Positions 17,045 to 24,815 of a stretch of DNA of 43,699 nucleotides are shown here, one piece after another (position 1 is the first letter of the stretch; every line of letters starts with the position of its first letter). The notes below the pieces were generated by a model. It did not search any database and was not told where the DNA came from. It was given only the letters and a program-made list of their open reading frames with translations. The translations under genes were made by a program, and so were the position numbers. Source of the stretch: Acinetobacter gyllenbergii CIP 110306 = MTCC 11365. Its GTDB lineage: Bacteria > Pseudomonadota > Gammaproteobacteria > Pseudomonadales > Moraxellaceae. The stretch covers positions 1 to 43,699 of the forward strand of contig NZ_ATGG01000051.1 of NCBI RefSeq assembly GCF_000413855.1, read 5' to 3'.

Positions 17045-17119
17045 AGTAATTTTATTTTTTCAATTAGATATGATGTTGAAGCACAAGGTCGGACAATTAC
17101 ACGAAAAATTAGGAACTAA
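17045..17119 (+). pseudogene. Toxin-like C-terminal stub, second copy
   Basis: A 24-codon stretch ending FSIRYDVEAQGRTITRKIRN and TAA 17117-17119, two bases before ATG 17122. It matches the stub at 11056-11160. A one-base difference in a T-run shortens the open frame in this copy. Confidence 0.55.
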
Positions 17120-17121
17120 AT

Positions 17122-17559
17122 ATGATGTTTAGGATGTTAGGTACGAGCTTCTGTATAGCTTTGTCTTTGTGGTTAGCTGGATGTAGTAGAGGGCTCTATG
17201 AGCAACCTACTGATAAATATCCATTTAAAAGCCAAATGGTAAAACTTTTGGGAAGTGATATTGAAATTATAGATTCAATAAATAAGCATGAAGCACAAAT
17301 TTCTTATTTCGAATTTATTAAGGATCCTAATAAAATAGATAAAATAGTAGAGCATTTAGAGAAAGATGGGTGGATTTTTAAAGGAAAAGGTCAAGGAGTT
17401 GTTACTTATTGTCTAGACTCGAATAATAAAGTTAATATAGTTAGTCCAACCTTTGGAGAAATTTTAGACTATAAAGGTGGGAAATTGAAATTAACTAATT
17501 ATAATGTTGATACGGTCTTATTTCGTTATTATAAATGGGGGGATGATCTGTGCGAATGA
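17122..17559 (+). CDS. Small lipoprotein, dispersed immunity paralogue (family D)
   Basis: A 145-residue predicted lipoprotein (signal ending WLAGC). The signal differs from the tandem copies, but the mature part (YEQPTDKYPFKSQMVKLLG, SDIEIIDS) is nearly identical in DNA to the gene at 11599. The end (KWGDDLCE) and 3' flank are also shared with that gene. This mosaic points to recombination between the arrays. It carries the family signature with KDGWIFKGKGQGVVTYC. Confidence 0.83.
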   Translation: MMFRMLGTSFCIALSLWLAGCSRGLYEQPTDKYPFKSQMVKLLGSDIEIIDSINKHEAQISYFEFIKDPNKIDKIVEHLEKDGWIFKGKGQGVVTYCLDSNNKVNIVSPTFGEILDYKGGKLKLTNYNVDTVLFRYYKWGDDLCE

Positions 17560-17563
17560 TTTT

Positions 17564-17596
17564 ATGGAAATTCTACTTAATTTAGTTTGTGCGTAA
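17564..17596 (+). pseudogene. Eleven-codon head of a family-D gene
   Basis: ATG GAA ATT CTA CTT... matches the start of the gene at 12035 (MKILLK), four bases after the previous stop as in the tandem array. It then breaks into unrelated sequence and stops. This is a deletion scar fusing a D-family start to the flank of the next cassette. Confidence 0.6.
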
Positions 17597-17616
17597 GTAA
17601 GATTAAAGGATGTAGG

Positions 17617-18069
17617 ATGAAAAAAGCATTATATAATATATTTCTCTCTTGTCTTCTTGTAAGCTGCAATTCTGTAAGTGAGAATGATGTACCTGAGAAA
17701 ATTGGCTTAAAAGAATTTTACAATGAAATATTTGAGGGATATAAATATGAATATGATACTGACAGAGGAAAGAGCTCGACTCAACTTTTAGTAGTGAAAA
17801 TAAAAAAACAAGATTTTTCTAGCAAAGATTATGAGGGTGTAAAAAATGATCTAATAAAGAGGAGGTGGGATTTGATAGACTCTTATAATAGTTATTATAA
17901 TTTTTGTAAAAATAATTATTATTCGGTAGATATATTGAATCCGATTTATGATAAGCATTATACACGAGACGGTGAAGAAGTTAATTTTAAAAACAAAGAT
18001 TATTGGTATTTTGCACTTTATTATAATAAACTAGGCGTTAATAATTGTATGAAGTATTATAGTAAGTGA
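17617..18069 (+). CDS. Small lipoprotein, orphan immunity candidate (family A)
   Basis: A 150-residue predicted lipoprotein starting ATG 17617 (AAAGGA at 17605-17610). The signal ends LVSC. It is nearly identical to the gene at 9603 (RRWDLIDSYNSYYNFC, VDILNPIYDKHYTRDGEE, YNKLGVNNC). Its stop overlaps the GTG at 18066 of the next frame, suggesting coupling. Unlike copy 1, no toxin-like stub precedes it; a family-D fragment does. Confidence 0.82.
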   Translation: MKKALYNIFLSCLLVSCNSVSENDVPEKIGLKEFYNEIFEGYKYEYDTDRGKSSTQLLVVKIKKQDFSSKDYEGVKNDLIKRRWDLIDSYNSYYNFCKNNYYSVDILNPIYDKHYTRDGEEVNFKNKDYWYFALYYNKLGVNNCMKYYSK

Positions 18070-18095
18070 TTGTTCTTTACTTTGATTCGGCTTGT

Positions 18096-18548
18096 ATGAA
18101 AAAAATTGTTATAATCCTCTCGTTTTTGTTAGTCGGGTGTGATAAGGATGTAGAACAAAAAGCCTATATAGATAAAGTAAATCAAGACTTTGTAAATGAG
18201 GCTAGTGTCCTTTTTGATGGTAAAGCTGGCGATCTAAAAGGTTACTCATCTTATAGCTCGAATACGGTTTCATATAAAATTAAAGCAGATGAATTTAAGA
18301 TCAATATATTTTTAAACAAGAAAGATAAGCAACTAAAAGAAATGGGATGGAAGTATCATAAAAAATATAATGAAAGTTATATATTTTGTAGAGATAAAAG
18401 ACAACTTGAAATTATTGCACCACGAGTTGTTGTGGGTAATAAGGAACTGGTCGAAGGTTCTGTTGCAATGCAATTAAATGATGATTGGCATGTAATATTT
18501 TATAAAGCTAACAATACAACCTCATATATATGTCATAATTATAAATAG
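18096..18548 (+). CDS. Small lipoprotein, orphan immunity candidate (family B)
   Basis: A 150-residue predicted lipoprotein from ATG 18096 (MKKIVIILSFLLVGC). A GTG at 18066 overlapping the previous stop would add ten residues before the signal and cannot be ruled out. The mature part resembles the gene at 10065: MGWKYHKKYNESYIFC, RQLEIIAPR, DDWHVIFY and SYICHNYK. It belongs to the duplicated A+B cassette. Confidence 0.8.
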   Translation: MKKIVIILSFLLVGCDKDVEQKAYIDKVNQDFVNEASVLFDGKAGDLKGYSSYSSNTVSYKIKADEFKINIFLNKKDKQLKEMGWKYHKKYNESYIFCRDKRQLEIIAPRVVVGNKELVEGSVAMQLNDDWHVIFYKANNTTSYICHNYK

Positions 18549-18556
18549 AAGTAGGT

Positions 18557-19059
18557 ATGTCGAATATTTTATTTTTAGGTTGCTTTATAAATAAAAAAGC
18601 ATTAAGGAAAACTATTTTTTTAGTTTTTATAGTATATCTTTGTTCTTGCACTAGCGTTGACGAAACTCAACAAGGTAGGTATTTTACACATGTCATTAAT
18701 CAATACTTTGGGGAATATCAACCAAATGAAAAAAATTGGGTTGATAAGCCAGAAAGTAAATATTCAATTACTAAAATAAAGAAATCAAATCTTTCTTTAA
18801 ATGATTTTTCTAATATTCGTAAGAAATTGGAAGTTGATGGTTGGAAACTTATTTCTGATCAAGATAGTTATTATGAGTATTGTTTGGGTAAAAAATGCAT
18901 ATAGGTATACTTTATCCAGTACGACCACATCATTACAACTCTGAAGGGCGTGAAGTTAAATATACAGATATTAATGACTGGTTAGTAGGGTTATCTTATG
19001 GAGAAAGTGGAGTGAATCAATGTAGAAAAGATGAGATACCCGTAATTAAATTAGATTAA
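18557..19059 (+). pseudogene. Frameshifted small lipoprotein gene (family F)
   Basis: The first frame gives 115 residues (signal ending LCSC) and stops at TAG 18902-18904 just after DQDSYYEYCLGKK. Adding one A to the A6 run near 18890 restores a 167-residue protein that continues GILYPVRPHHYNSEGREVKY, INDWLVGLSYGESG and ends DEIPVIKLD. That matches the intact gene at 19239, which has A7 here. So this is a homopolymer frameshift: decay, phase variation or sequencing error. Confidence 0.8.
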
Positions 19060-19113
19060 TTTAAAAAGATAATTTGAACAAGTTTTTAAATTCTGTCTTT
19101 AGATATATTCTAA

Positions 19114-19221
19114 TATTTTCTTAGAGATAATATCAGCATATATAAAACAATAGAAATAGATTTTGGCTGAGAAATAGATGCTGGTGCTTCGATTAGTGTT
19201 TTATTTTTAAATATAGATTAA
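19114..19221 (+). pseudogene. Possible toxin-like stub with one nonsense codon
   Basis: A frame reading YFLRDNISIYKTIEIDFG, a TGA at 19168-19170, then EIDAGASISVLFLNID and TAA 19219-19221, 17 bp before the next ATG. The beta/Gly character resembles the Rhs tips, and the position fits the other stubs. Evidence is weak because the stretch is short. Confidence 0.35.
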
Positions 19222-19238
19222 ATATTAAGAGTAAATTT

Positions 19239-19697
19239 ATGAAAGTTATTTCAATATTGTTTTTATCTGTTTTACTGACTGCATGTTCTAGTACTGAGGA
19301 AAAACAGCAAAATCAATATTTTTATAATGTAGTTAATAAATACTTTGGGAAGTACAGCCCGAAAGAGAAATTTTGGATTGATAAGCCTGTGAATAAGTAT
19401 GCAACGGCAGAGGTGGAAAAATCAAAAATGTCATTTGGTGATTTTGAAAGTATACAAAAAAAATTGCAAGATGATGGTTGGGTGCTAATATCAAGTCATG
19501 ATAGTTTTTTTGAATATTGTTTTGATAAAAAAATATACATGGGTGTGTTGTATCCAATAAATCCAAAACACTATGGTTATGATGGTGAGGAAATAAAATA
19601 TGAAAATATAGATGAGTGGTCAGTTGGATTGTCATATAGCGAAGCAGGGATTAAGCATTGTATTAAAGATGAAATTCCAGTAATTAAGTTGGACTAA
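19239..19697 (+). CDS. Small lipoprotein, orphan immunity candidate (family F)
   Basis: A 152-residue predicted lipoprotein (signal ending LLTAC). The mature part has FGKYSPKEKFWIDKP, DDGWVLISSHDSFFEYC, GVLYPINPKHYGYDGEE, DEWSVGLSYSEAGIKHC and DEIPVIKLD. It is the intact paralogue of the frameshifted gene at 18557. It shows the island signature especially clearly (GW-L, YC, YP, D-W, Y-x2-G, C). No known function. Confidence 0.83.
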   Translation: MKVISILFLSVLLTACSSTEEKQQNQYFYNVVNKYFGKYSPKEKFWIDKPVNKYATAEVEKSKMSFGDFESIQKKLQDDGWVLISSHDSFFEYCFDKKIYMGVLYPINPKHYGYDGEEIKYENIDEWSVGLSYSEAGIKHCIKDEIPVIKLD

Positions 19698-19752
19698 ATG
19701 TGTTTTAATATTCTAAATGTATGTTTTGTTTTTTAGTATAATGGTTACTTGA

Positions 19753-20196
19753 GTGAAGAAATTTATTAAAATAAATCTTTTATTGGTTCTTGTTTTGTTT
19801 GCTTTATCTTGTACAAGCGAACGCGATAACTCTAAAATTGTGGATTTTGAAGATATCATATCTAAATATTTTAAATCTTATGGTCCTGTTTTTGAATCAT
19901 CTATTAGGCACTCTGGAAATCATGCCGGAACAATTTTAATTGATAAGAAAAAACTATCAAAGATAGAAATGAATGATATAAAAAATAAAATAAAATCAGA
20001 TGGGTGGGGTGAAATAGAGAATTCGGAGAACTATTCGCTGTATTGTCTCAGTCATTATCAGCTTATTGGGATTTTGTATCCTAATGATTTGATTGAGAGA
20101 AACAAGAAAGGTGAGGAAATTACTTATGAGGATATAAACTCTTGGAATATAGGGTTGTACTATAACAAAAATGGTGTGAATAGTTGTGAGAGATAG
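19753..20196 (+). CDS. Small lipoprotein, orphan immunity candidate
   Basis: A 147-residue predicted lipoprotein with GTG start (MKKFIKINLLLVLVLFALSC). It carries SDGWGEIENSENYSLYC, IGILYPNDLIERNKKGEE, INSWNIGLYYNKNGVNSC, so it joins families A and F in sharing YYNK-GVN-C and a G-I-L-Y-P strand. It is the last small lipoprotein of this run before the type of gene changes. Function inferred only from context. Confidence 0.8.
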   Translation: MKKFIKINLLLVLVLFALSCTSERDNSKIVDFEDIISKYFKSYGPVFESSIRHSGNHAGTILIDKKKLSKIEMNDIKNKIKSDGWGEIENSENYSLYCLSHYQLIGILYPNDLIERNKKGEEITYEDINSWNIGLYYNKNGVNSCER

Positions 20197-20240
20197 GTTG
20201 GATAGCTTTATTTAAGCTAACTAATTTTTTTTAATCTTAT

Positions 20241-20300
20241 TTTACACCATTACCATAATTATAAGCTTGACCTAAAATAAATTTTCCAGAAAAATTAGCA
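20241..20300 (-). pseudogene. Fragment of a Sel1 gene on the minus strand
   Basis: About 60 bases (TTTTACACCATTACCATAAT onward) match the minus-strand Sel1 gene around 22604-22665, with ATAAGCTTGACCTAAA shared exactly. The rest of 20197-20398 shows no gene. Confidence 0.6.
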
Positions 20301-20398
20301 GACCTAATTAAGAAATTTTGTATGTAGAAATTACTTTTGTCATTGAGAATTTATCATTGGCTAAAATTACCTAACTAGGAATGTAGCTACAAAAGCCA

Positions 20399-21454
20399 GT
20401 GGTAGAATGTAAGAATTCAATCTATAAATATCCTTCGATCAGGAATCAAAGAGTTGTATCTGAGTATTATGAGATGAAAAAAAGATCTATTACTTTTACT
20501 ACAGGGAGTGCAATTAGTGCCAATAATTTCTGTTTATCGGCAAATATTGATGAATTAGATACATGGGATTACTTTAGTAAAATAATTATTTATAAAAATT
20601 TAGAACAACAAAAATGGTCATGTTTGGACTTGGAGGGGTGGAAAGTTATTTCAGTTGCTTATCAGGACAGAGATGGTCATCCTTCCATTATATCACTTGA
20701 TCAAGTGGGTGATGTTGGCATATTTCAAAAGAATAATAATGAACATCAAGAGATTAGACATAAAATAGAAGATAAAATTTATGGACAATTTAATCGTATA
20801 CGTATAATTAACGGTGATTTATATGCTTGTGGTGATGGCAGCCAAGTGTATAAAAATAATCAGAATCAATGGAAGCCTATTGGGTTAGAGTTTATAGAAG
20901 CTCCACTTGAAGTAAAAAAAATAGATAGATCATTCTTAGAAGATAAATATGATCTATCATTCGATAGATGTATATATGATATCAATGGATTTGATAATAA
21001 TAGTATATACATATGTGGAGTGAAGAGTGATGAAGGATTTATTGCATTTTTTAATGGACATGAATGGGTAGAGGCTCAAACACTTACTACATCATTCTTA
21101 TATGGAATAACATTGTGTCCAGACGAGACCAATGTTTTAATTTCAGGACAATTCGGTACGCTTCTGAAAGGAAATATGTATGAGGGATTCAAGAACTTAA
21201 AGGATATACATATAAATTCGACTTTTTATGGTACAGCATTTTATCAAGAAATTATATACATAGCCTCAGAGCAGGGGCTATATAAATACGAAAATTCAGA
21301 GTACTCAATTGTTCCTGAATTAAGTGACCTACAAGGAATTATTGCTGTGGAGGAAAAAGAAGGAGCACTTTGGATTCTTAGTCATAAGTATTTGGTTCGG
21401 TTTAATGGAAAAACATGGGATAGAATCAATCATCCAGATAATAATGCAATATGA
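20399..21454 (+). CDS. Probable beta-propeller protein, unknown
   Basis: A protein of 351 residues from GTG 20399, or 326 from ATG 20474 (MKKRSITFTTGSAIS); neither start has a strong ribosome site. There is no signal peptide, so it should be cytoplasmic. Repeated units such as LYACGDGSQVYKNNQNQWKPI, shortened here to YACGDGSQVYK, and IYICGVKSDEGFIAFFNGHEW, shortened to ICGVKSDEGFIAFFNG, plus VLISGQFGTLLKG and IASEQGLYKYEN, have the blade pattern of a WD/kelch-like beta-propeller. It lies 72 bp before a Tdi1-type immunity gene. It may be an immunity or adaptor protein for a nuclease effector; the fold call is inferred from the repeats. Confidence 0.65.
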   Translation: MVECKNSIYKYPSIRNQRVVSEYYEMKKRSITFTTGSAISANNFCLSANIDELDTWDYFSKIIIYKNLEQQKWSCLDLEGWKVISVAYQDRDGHPSIISLDQVGDVGIFQKNNNEHQEIRHKIEDKIYGQFNRIRIINGDLYACGDGSQVYKNNQNQWKPIGLEFIEAPLEVKKIDRSFLEDKYDLSFDRCIYDINGFDNNSIYICGVKSDEGFIAFFNGHEWVEAQTLTTSFLYGITLCPDETNVLISGQFGTLLKGNMYEGFKNLKDIHINSTFYGTAFYQEIIYIASEQGLYKYENSEYSIVPELSDLQGIIAVEEKEGALWILSHKYLVRFNGKTWDRINHPDNNAI

Positions 21455-21526
21455 TGAATAGTAAAGCCTCGGTTGAAGTGTTGCATGCTTAACTAAAATT
21501 ACTATGGAATTAGAGAGATATACATA

Positions 21527-22231
21527 ATGTTATCTGATGAGATGCTCAAGTTAATTAATGATCATCTAGTTTTTTTTAATATACGCTTTAGGAATATTAA
21601 AGTAGCTAGAAAACCAACCACTGAATTTATAGCTCAATATCAACAAACTTATCCTAACTATTTATTTTATATTTGGGATAATCTAGGTTTTGCTTGTTTT
21701 GAAGATGGTGGTTTCTGGTTGGTCAATCCAGCTGACTATATTGACATTTTGAATTTGTGTTTGAAACATACTGATTTTACTAATCATGATGACTTTTATG
21801 TATTTGGTAGGTCAGCATATGGAAATTTGTACGTTATGAATAAAAAAACGAGTTCAAAATTGACAATAGATATCGTAAATTTGAGAATTTATCCAAATAT
21901 TGATATGCATAGTTCATTCGATGAAATGGATCATGTTAAGACTTTCCTTGCAACGATCGTTACTAGAGCGAAAAATGAAGATATTGATATTTATGATAAT
22001 AACGAAAATTTTCTTTTTGAACGTTGCTTAGCGAATTTAGGTGAGCTAAAAGACCATGAAATCTATGCGTTCGAACCACCTGCAGTATTAGGTGGGCAGA
22101 AAATGCTTGAGAATATGAAAAAAGCAAATCTATTCGAATATATTCCATTTGTAGCTAATTTAGATAATTTTCAAGTGATGTTAGATATTTGCAAAGGATT
22201 AGATCGTTTAGAGATTAAACCAATAAATTAA
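21527..22231 (+). CDS. Tdi1-like T6SS immunity protein (GAD-like and DUF1851)
   Basis: A 234-residue cytoplasmic protein. The first half carries a GAD-like domain (YLFYIWDNLGFACFEDGG then FWLVNPADY). The second carries the DUF1851 / Tdi1 C-terminal pattern (FGRSAYGNLYVMN; LGELKDHEIYAFEPPAVLGG; NLFEYIPFVANL). Proteins of this architecture are known immunity partners of Tde-type DNase effectors of T6SS. No DNase effector is present in the window, so this would be an orphan immunity gene acting in the cytoplasm, unlike its lipoprotein neighbours. A hairpin at 22256-22283 probably ends the transcript. Confidence 0.82.
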   Translation: MLSDEMLKLINDHLVFFNIRFRNIKVARKPTTEFIAQYQQTYPNYLFYIWDNLGFACFEDGGFWLVNPADYIDILNLCLKHTDFTNHDDFYVFGRSAYGNLYVMNKKTSSKLTIDIVNLRIYPNIDMHSSFDEMDHVKTFLATIVTRAKNEDIDIYDNNENFLFERCLANLGELKDHEIYAFEPPAVLGGQKMLENMKKANLFEYIPFVANLDNFQVMLDICKGLDRLEIKPIN

Positions 22232-22255
22232 AGTATTACAATGAATTGTGAATAA

Positions 22256-22283
22256 AATAAAAGTATGAAATCACACTTTTATT
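22256..22283. terminator. A/T-rich hairpin between convergent genes
   Basis: AATAAAAGT (22256-22264) and ACTTTTATT (22275-22283) form a perfect 9-bp stem with a 10-base loop between the Tdi1-like gene and the convergent Sel1 gene. It could serve both strands. Confidence 0.5.
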
Positions 22284-22329
22284 GTCGTAAATTATATTTT
22301 ATATACTTTAATTCTTCTGATGATAAAAT

Positions 22330-23184
22330 TTATTCTGTTTTATCTGGATTTCTATCGTACTTTTTTTTCCAGAGTAAAAACTCCTTTTCATTTTTTTGTT
22401 CTTTATAGGCTATAGCTAAATTATACTGAGCAGTGGCATTACCATCTTCAGCTATTGGTTTGAGTAAGCCAATCGCTTTGTTCAAATCTTTTGATGTGCC
22501 TTTAGCATTTGCGTATAAATTTGCTAACTGTATTGATGCTGTTTCATAGTTTTGATCTGAAGACTTTGTGTACCATTCAAAGGCTTTTTTATAATCTTTT
22601 TTTACACCATGGCCATAATAATAAGCTTGACCTAAATTAAATTGTCCAGAGGCATTGCCATGGTCCGCTGCTATCCTAAATTTTCGTACTGCTTTGACTG
22701 AATCTTGTGGAAAAAGAATACCATTAGCATAATATATGCCAATAAAATTAACAGCCTCATAAGAATCAAATTTTGCTGCCTTTTCGAAAAAATTCAATGC
22801 TTTTCGATAATCTTCCTCATTTTTTGCTTTATTAAATTCTATTAATCCTAAGTTATGTATAGATGCAGCATGATTTTGCTTAGCAGCTAAAGTGTACCAA
22901 GAGATCGCTTTTTCTTCATTGGTTTCACCATTAAATCCATATTGATAGCTTGCGCCAATATCATTTTGTGCAGTGGGATTTCCTTGATTGGCAAGCTTCA
23001 AGAGTATTGGAAAGGCCTTATCATATTGATCATTATCAATAAAGTATTCTGCTTGTTTTAGTTTTTTATTGGTTTCTTCGTCATAGATATATACTTTTTC
23101 TGAATTTGAACTAGGGTCTTTGGTGGTATTGCCACAAGAAGCTAAAAAGATAAGAAAAGAAAGAGCGAAAATATTTTTCATCAA
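22330..23184 (-). CDS. Sel1-repeat lipoprotein
   Basis: A 284-residue predicted lipoprotein; two adjacent ATGs (23184 and 23181 on the complement) are possible starts. The signal ends FLASC. About six Sel1-like repeats follow (ISWYTLAAKQNHAASIHNLG, FEWYTKSSDQNYETASIQLA). A fragment of this gene is found at 20241-20300. It diverges from the Sel1 gene at 23316 across a 130-bp A/T-rich gap that must carry both promoters. Confidence 0.83.
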   Translation of the reverse strand: MMKNIFALSFLIFLASCGNTTKDPSSNSEKVYIYDEETNKKLKQAEYFIDNDQYDKAFPILLKLANQGNPTAQNDIGASYQYGFNGETNEEKAISWYTLAAKQNHAASIHNLGLIEFNKAKNEEDYRKALNFFEKAAKFDSYEAVNFIGIYYANGILFPQDSVKAVRKFRIAADHGNASGQFNLGQAYYYGHGVKKDYKKAFEWYTKSSDQNYETASIQLANLYANAKGTSKDLNKAIGLLKPIAEDGNATAQYNLAIAYKEQKNEKEFLLWKKKYDRNPDKTE

Positions 23185-23315
23185 AATTGAAAGTATTGCT
23201 ATAACATATGGTTTCTTATTTTATTGTTAATTTATATAATTAACAATAATTAAAAGATATAATAATTGTTCGCTAATGTTTTTCATAAAATATGTCTTGG
23301 GCTATAGGACTAAGA

Positions 23316-24314
23316 ATGAAATTTTTGTTTTCTGTATTTGTATTAATGTTAAGTTTGACAGGGTGTGATGTAAAGGCTGGTCAAGCTCATGATAAAAAAA
23401 TAAGTATAGATTTATCTAAAATAAATGAGGTAATGAAGCGTAATGATGAAAAGGAAAAGAAACAATTCTTTAGCGGATTAGTCATTACAGCTGGAAAAGA
23501 CGATGCTATCGCTCAAAACTTGATGGGCGTGATATATGAGAATGGATATTTAGATCAAAAAAAAGATATGAACAAAGCAATTTACTGGTATACGCAAGCA
23601 GTTAAAAATAATAATGGTTTTGCCGAAAATAATTTAGGGAGTTTATATGCACATGGTATCGGTGTGGAGCAAGATTATAGAAAAGCATATGAATACTATA
23701 AAAATGCTATGGAGAAAAATATACCTGAAGCAATAAACTCGATTGGTTTTATGTATTTCAATGGATTCTATCTCAAACAGGATTTAAAGAAAGCATGTGA
23801 ATATTATCAAAAAGCTGCAGATCTAGGGCATCTACTTGCTCAGGCAAATGTAGCGAACTGCTACTACAATGGTTCAGGTGGAACAAAAAGCCTCAATAAG
23901 TATTTTGAATATTCTCTAAAAGCAGCAGAGCAGGGATATGCCCCATCACAATTTAATGTTGCAGCGATGTACAAGAAGGGGGAAGTTATTGATAAGTCAA
24001 TTGAGAAATCTGTGTATTGGTATAAAAAAGCAATAGAAAACAGTGAACCTCGTGCTGCTTATAATTTGGCATCATTATATGAAAAAGGTGATGGGGTAAA
24101 GCAAGATTTTGATCTTGCATATGCTTATTATACTTTAGCAAAAGAGTTTGGATTGGGTGCAGCTCAAAAAAAATTACTGGAACTAGATAGTAAAGTTTTA
24201 AATGGGAATATTAGAGTTTTAAGAACTGATGAGGATATTAAAATTGCTGTAGATGACTCTAATCATAATGGAGGGATTGTGGGAGTTAATGATTTTTTGA
24301 ATTTAAATAATTAA
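23316..24314 (+). CDS. Sel1-repeat lipoprotein
   Basis: A 332-residue predicted lipoprotein. ATG 23316 (MKFLFSVFVLMLSLTGC) is preferred over 23292 because it gives a proper signal. It has about seven Sel1-like repeats (IYWYTQAVKNNNGFAENNLG, FEYSLKAAEQGYAPSQFNVA, AYNLASLYEKGDGVKQDFD) and a 50-residue non-repeat tail rich in Asp/Asn. Likely a periplasmic toxin-binding or immunity protein by context. Confidence 0.83.
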   Translation: MKFLFSVFVLMLSLTGCDVKAGQAHDKKISIDLSKINEVMKRNDEKEKKQFFSGLVITAGKDDAIAQNLMGVIYENGYLDQKKDMNKAIYWYTQAVKNNNGFAENNLGSLYAHGIGVEQDYRKAYEYYKNAMEKNIPEAINSIGFMYFNGFYLKQDLKKACEYYQKAADLGHLLAQANVANCYYNGSGGTKSLNKYFEYSLKAAEQGYAPSQFNVAAMYKKGEVIDKSIEKSVYWYKKAIENSEPRAAYNLASLYEKGDGVKQDFDLAYAYYTLAKEFGLGAAQKKLLELDSKVLNGNIRVLRTDEDIKIAVDDSNHNGGIVGVNDFLNLNN

Positions 24315-24413
24315 TTTTATTATCTTTTTAAAAATGGTTTAATTTTTTTTATAAGTTGTCTTGAGTGCGACCTTTTAATTAGACTTTTATAAATATTTTG
24401 GATAGTTGATGCT

Positions 24414-24796
24414 ATGCTCATTAAAAAATTATTAATGATTTATTTAATAATATCTATTGTACTATGGGCTATATTCCATCAATTAGCATCGAGATATGTG
24501 AATAAAAATGAAGATTTAAAAAATATTTTTTATGGTGACTTGTATAAAAACAAAAAAATTAATATTGCTAATATTGAAACGATAATTTTAGCTATTATTT
24601 TTGTTAATACTATTTTCTGGTTTTCATATAAAAATTTAAAAATTTTTTTGAAGAAAGGAGGTTATTCTATGGCTTAGATTTTAAATCCGCAATGGTGGTG
24701 ATAGAGCAACATAAAAAATTATGGTCTTATGTTAAGTTATCAATGTTTTTTGGCTTTGTGATAGTTGTAAGCTCATTCATGATGTTTTTTCTTTAA
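24414..24796 (+). pseudogene. Frameshifted small membrane protein gene
   Basis: The first frame gives 87 residues with two transmembrane helices and stops at TAG 24675-24677 after KKGGYSMA. Adding one T near 24670 lets it continue as GLDFKSAMVVIEQHKKLW with a third helix (MFFGFVIVVSSFMMFFL) to TAA 24794-24796, about 127 residues in all. No family recognised. Position suggests a membrane immunity protein paired with one of the flanking genes. Confidence 0.6.
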
Positions 24797-24815
24797 ATTT
24801 TATACGGTTAAACTT

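Larger units (their letters stand above)
17617..18548 (+). repeat. Duplicated two-gene cassette, copy 2
   Basis: Second copy of the family A plus B gene pair at 9603-10541. In copy 1 the family-C and family-D genes lie downstream; here they lie upstream, so the cassette order has been permuted. Confidence 0.9.

Noticed and set aside
19333..19635. Minus-strand 100-codon ORF
   Set aside because: It is antisense to the intact lipoprotein gene at 19239 and has no ribosome site.
20399..21454. Beta-propeller protein as the missing toxin
   Set aside because: It has no signal, no Rhs core end and no catalytic motif, and sits in the immunity position before another immunity gene.
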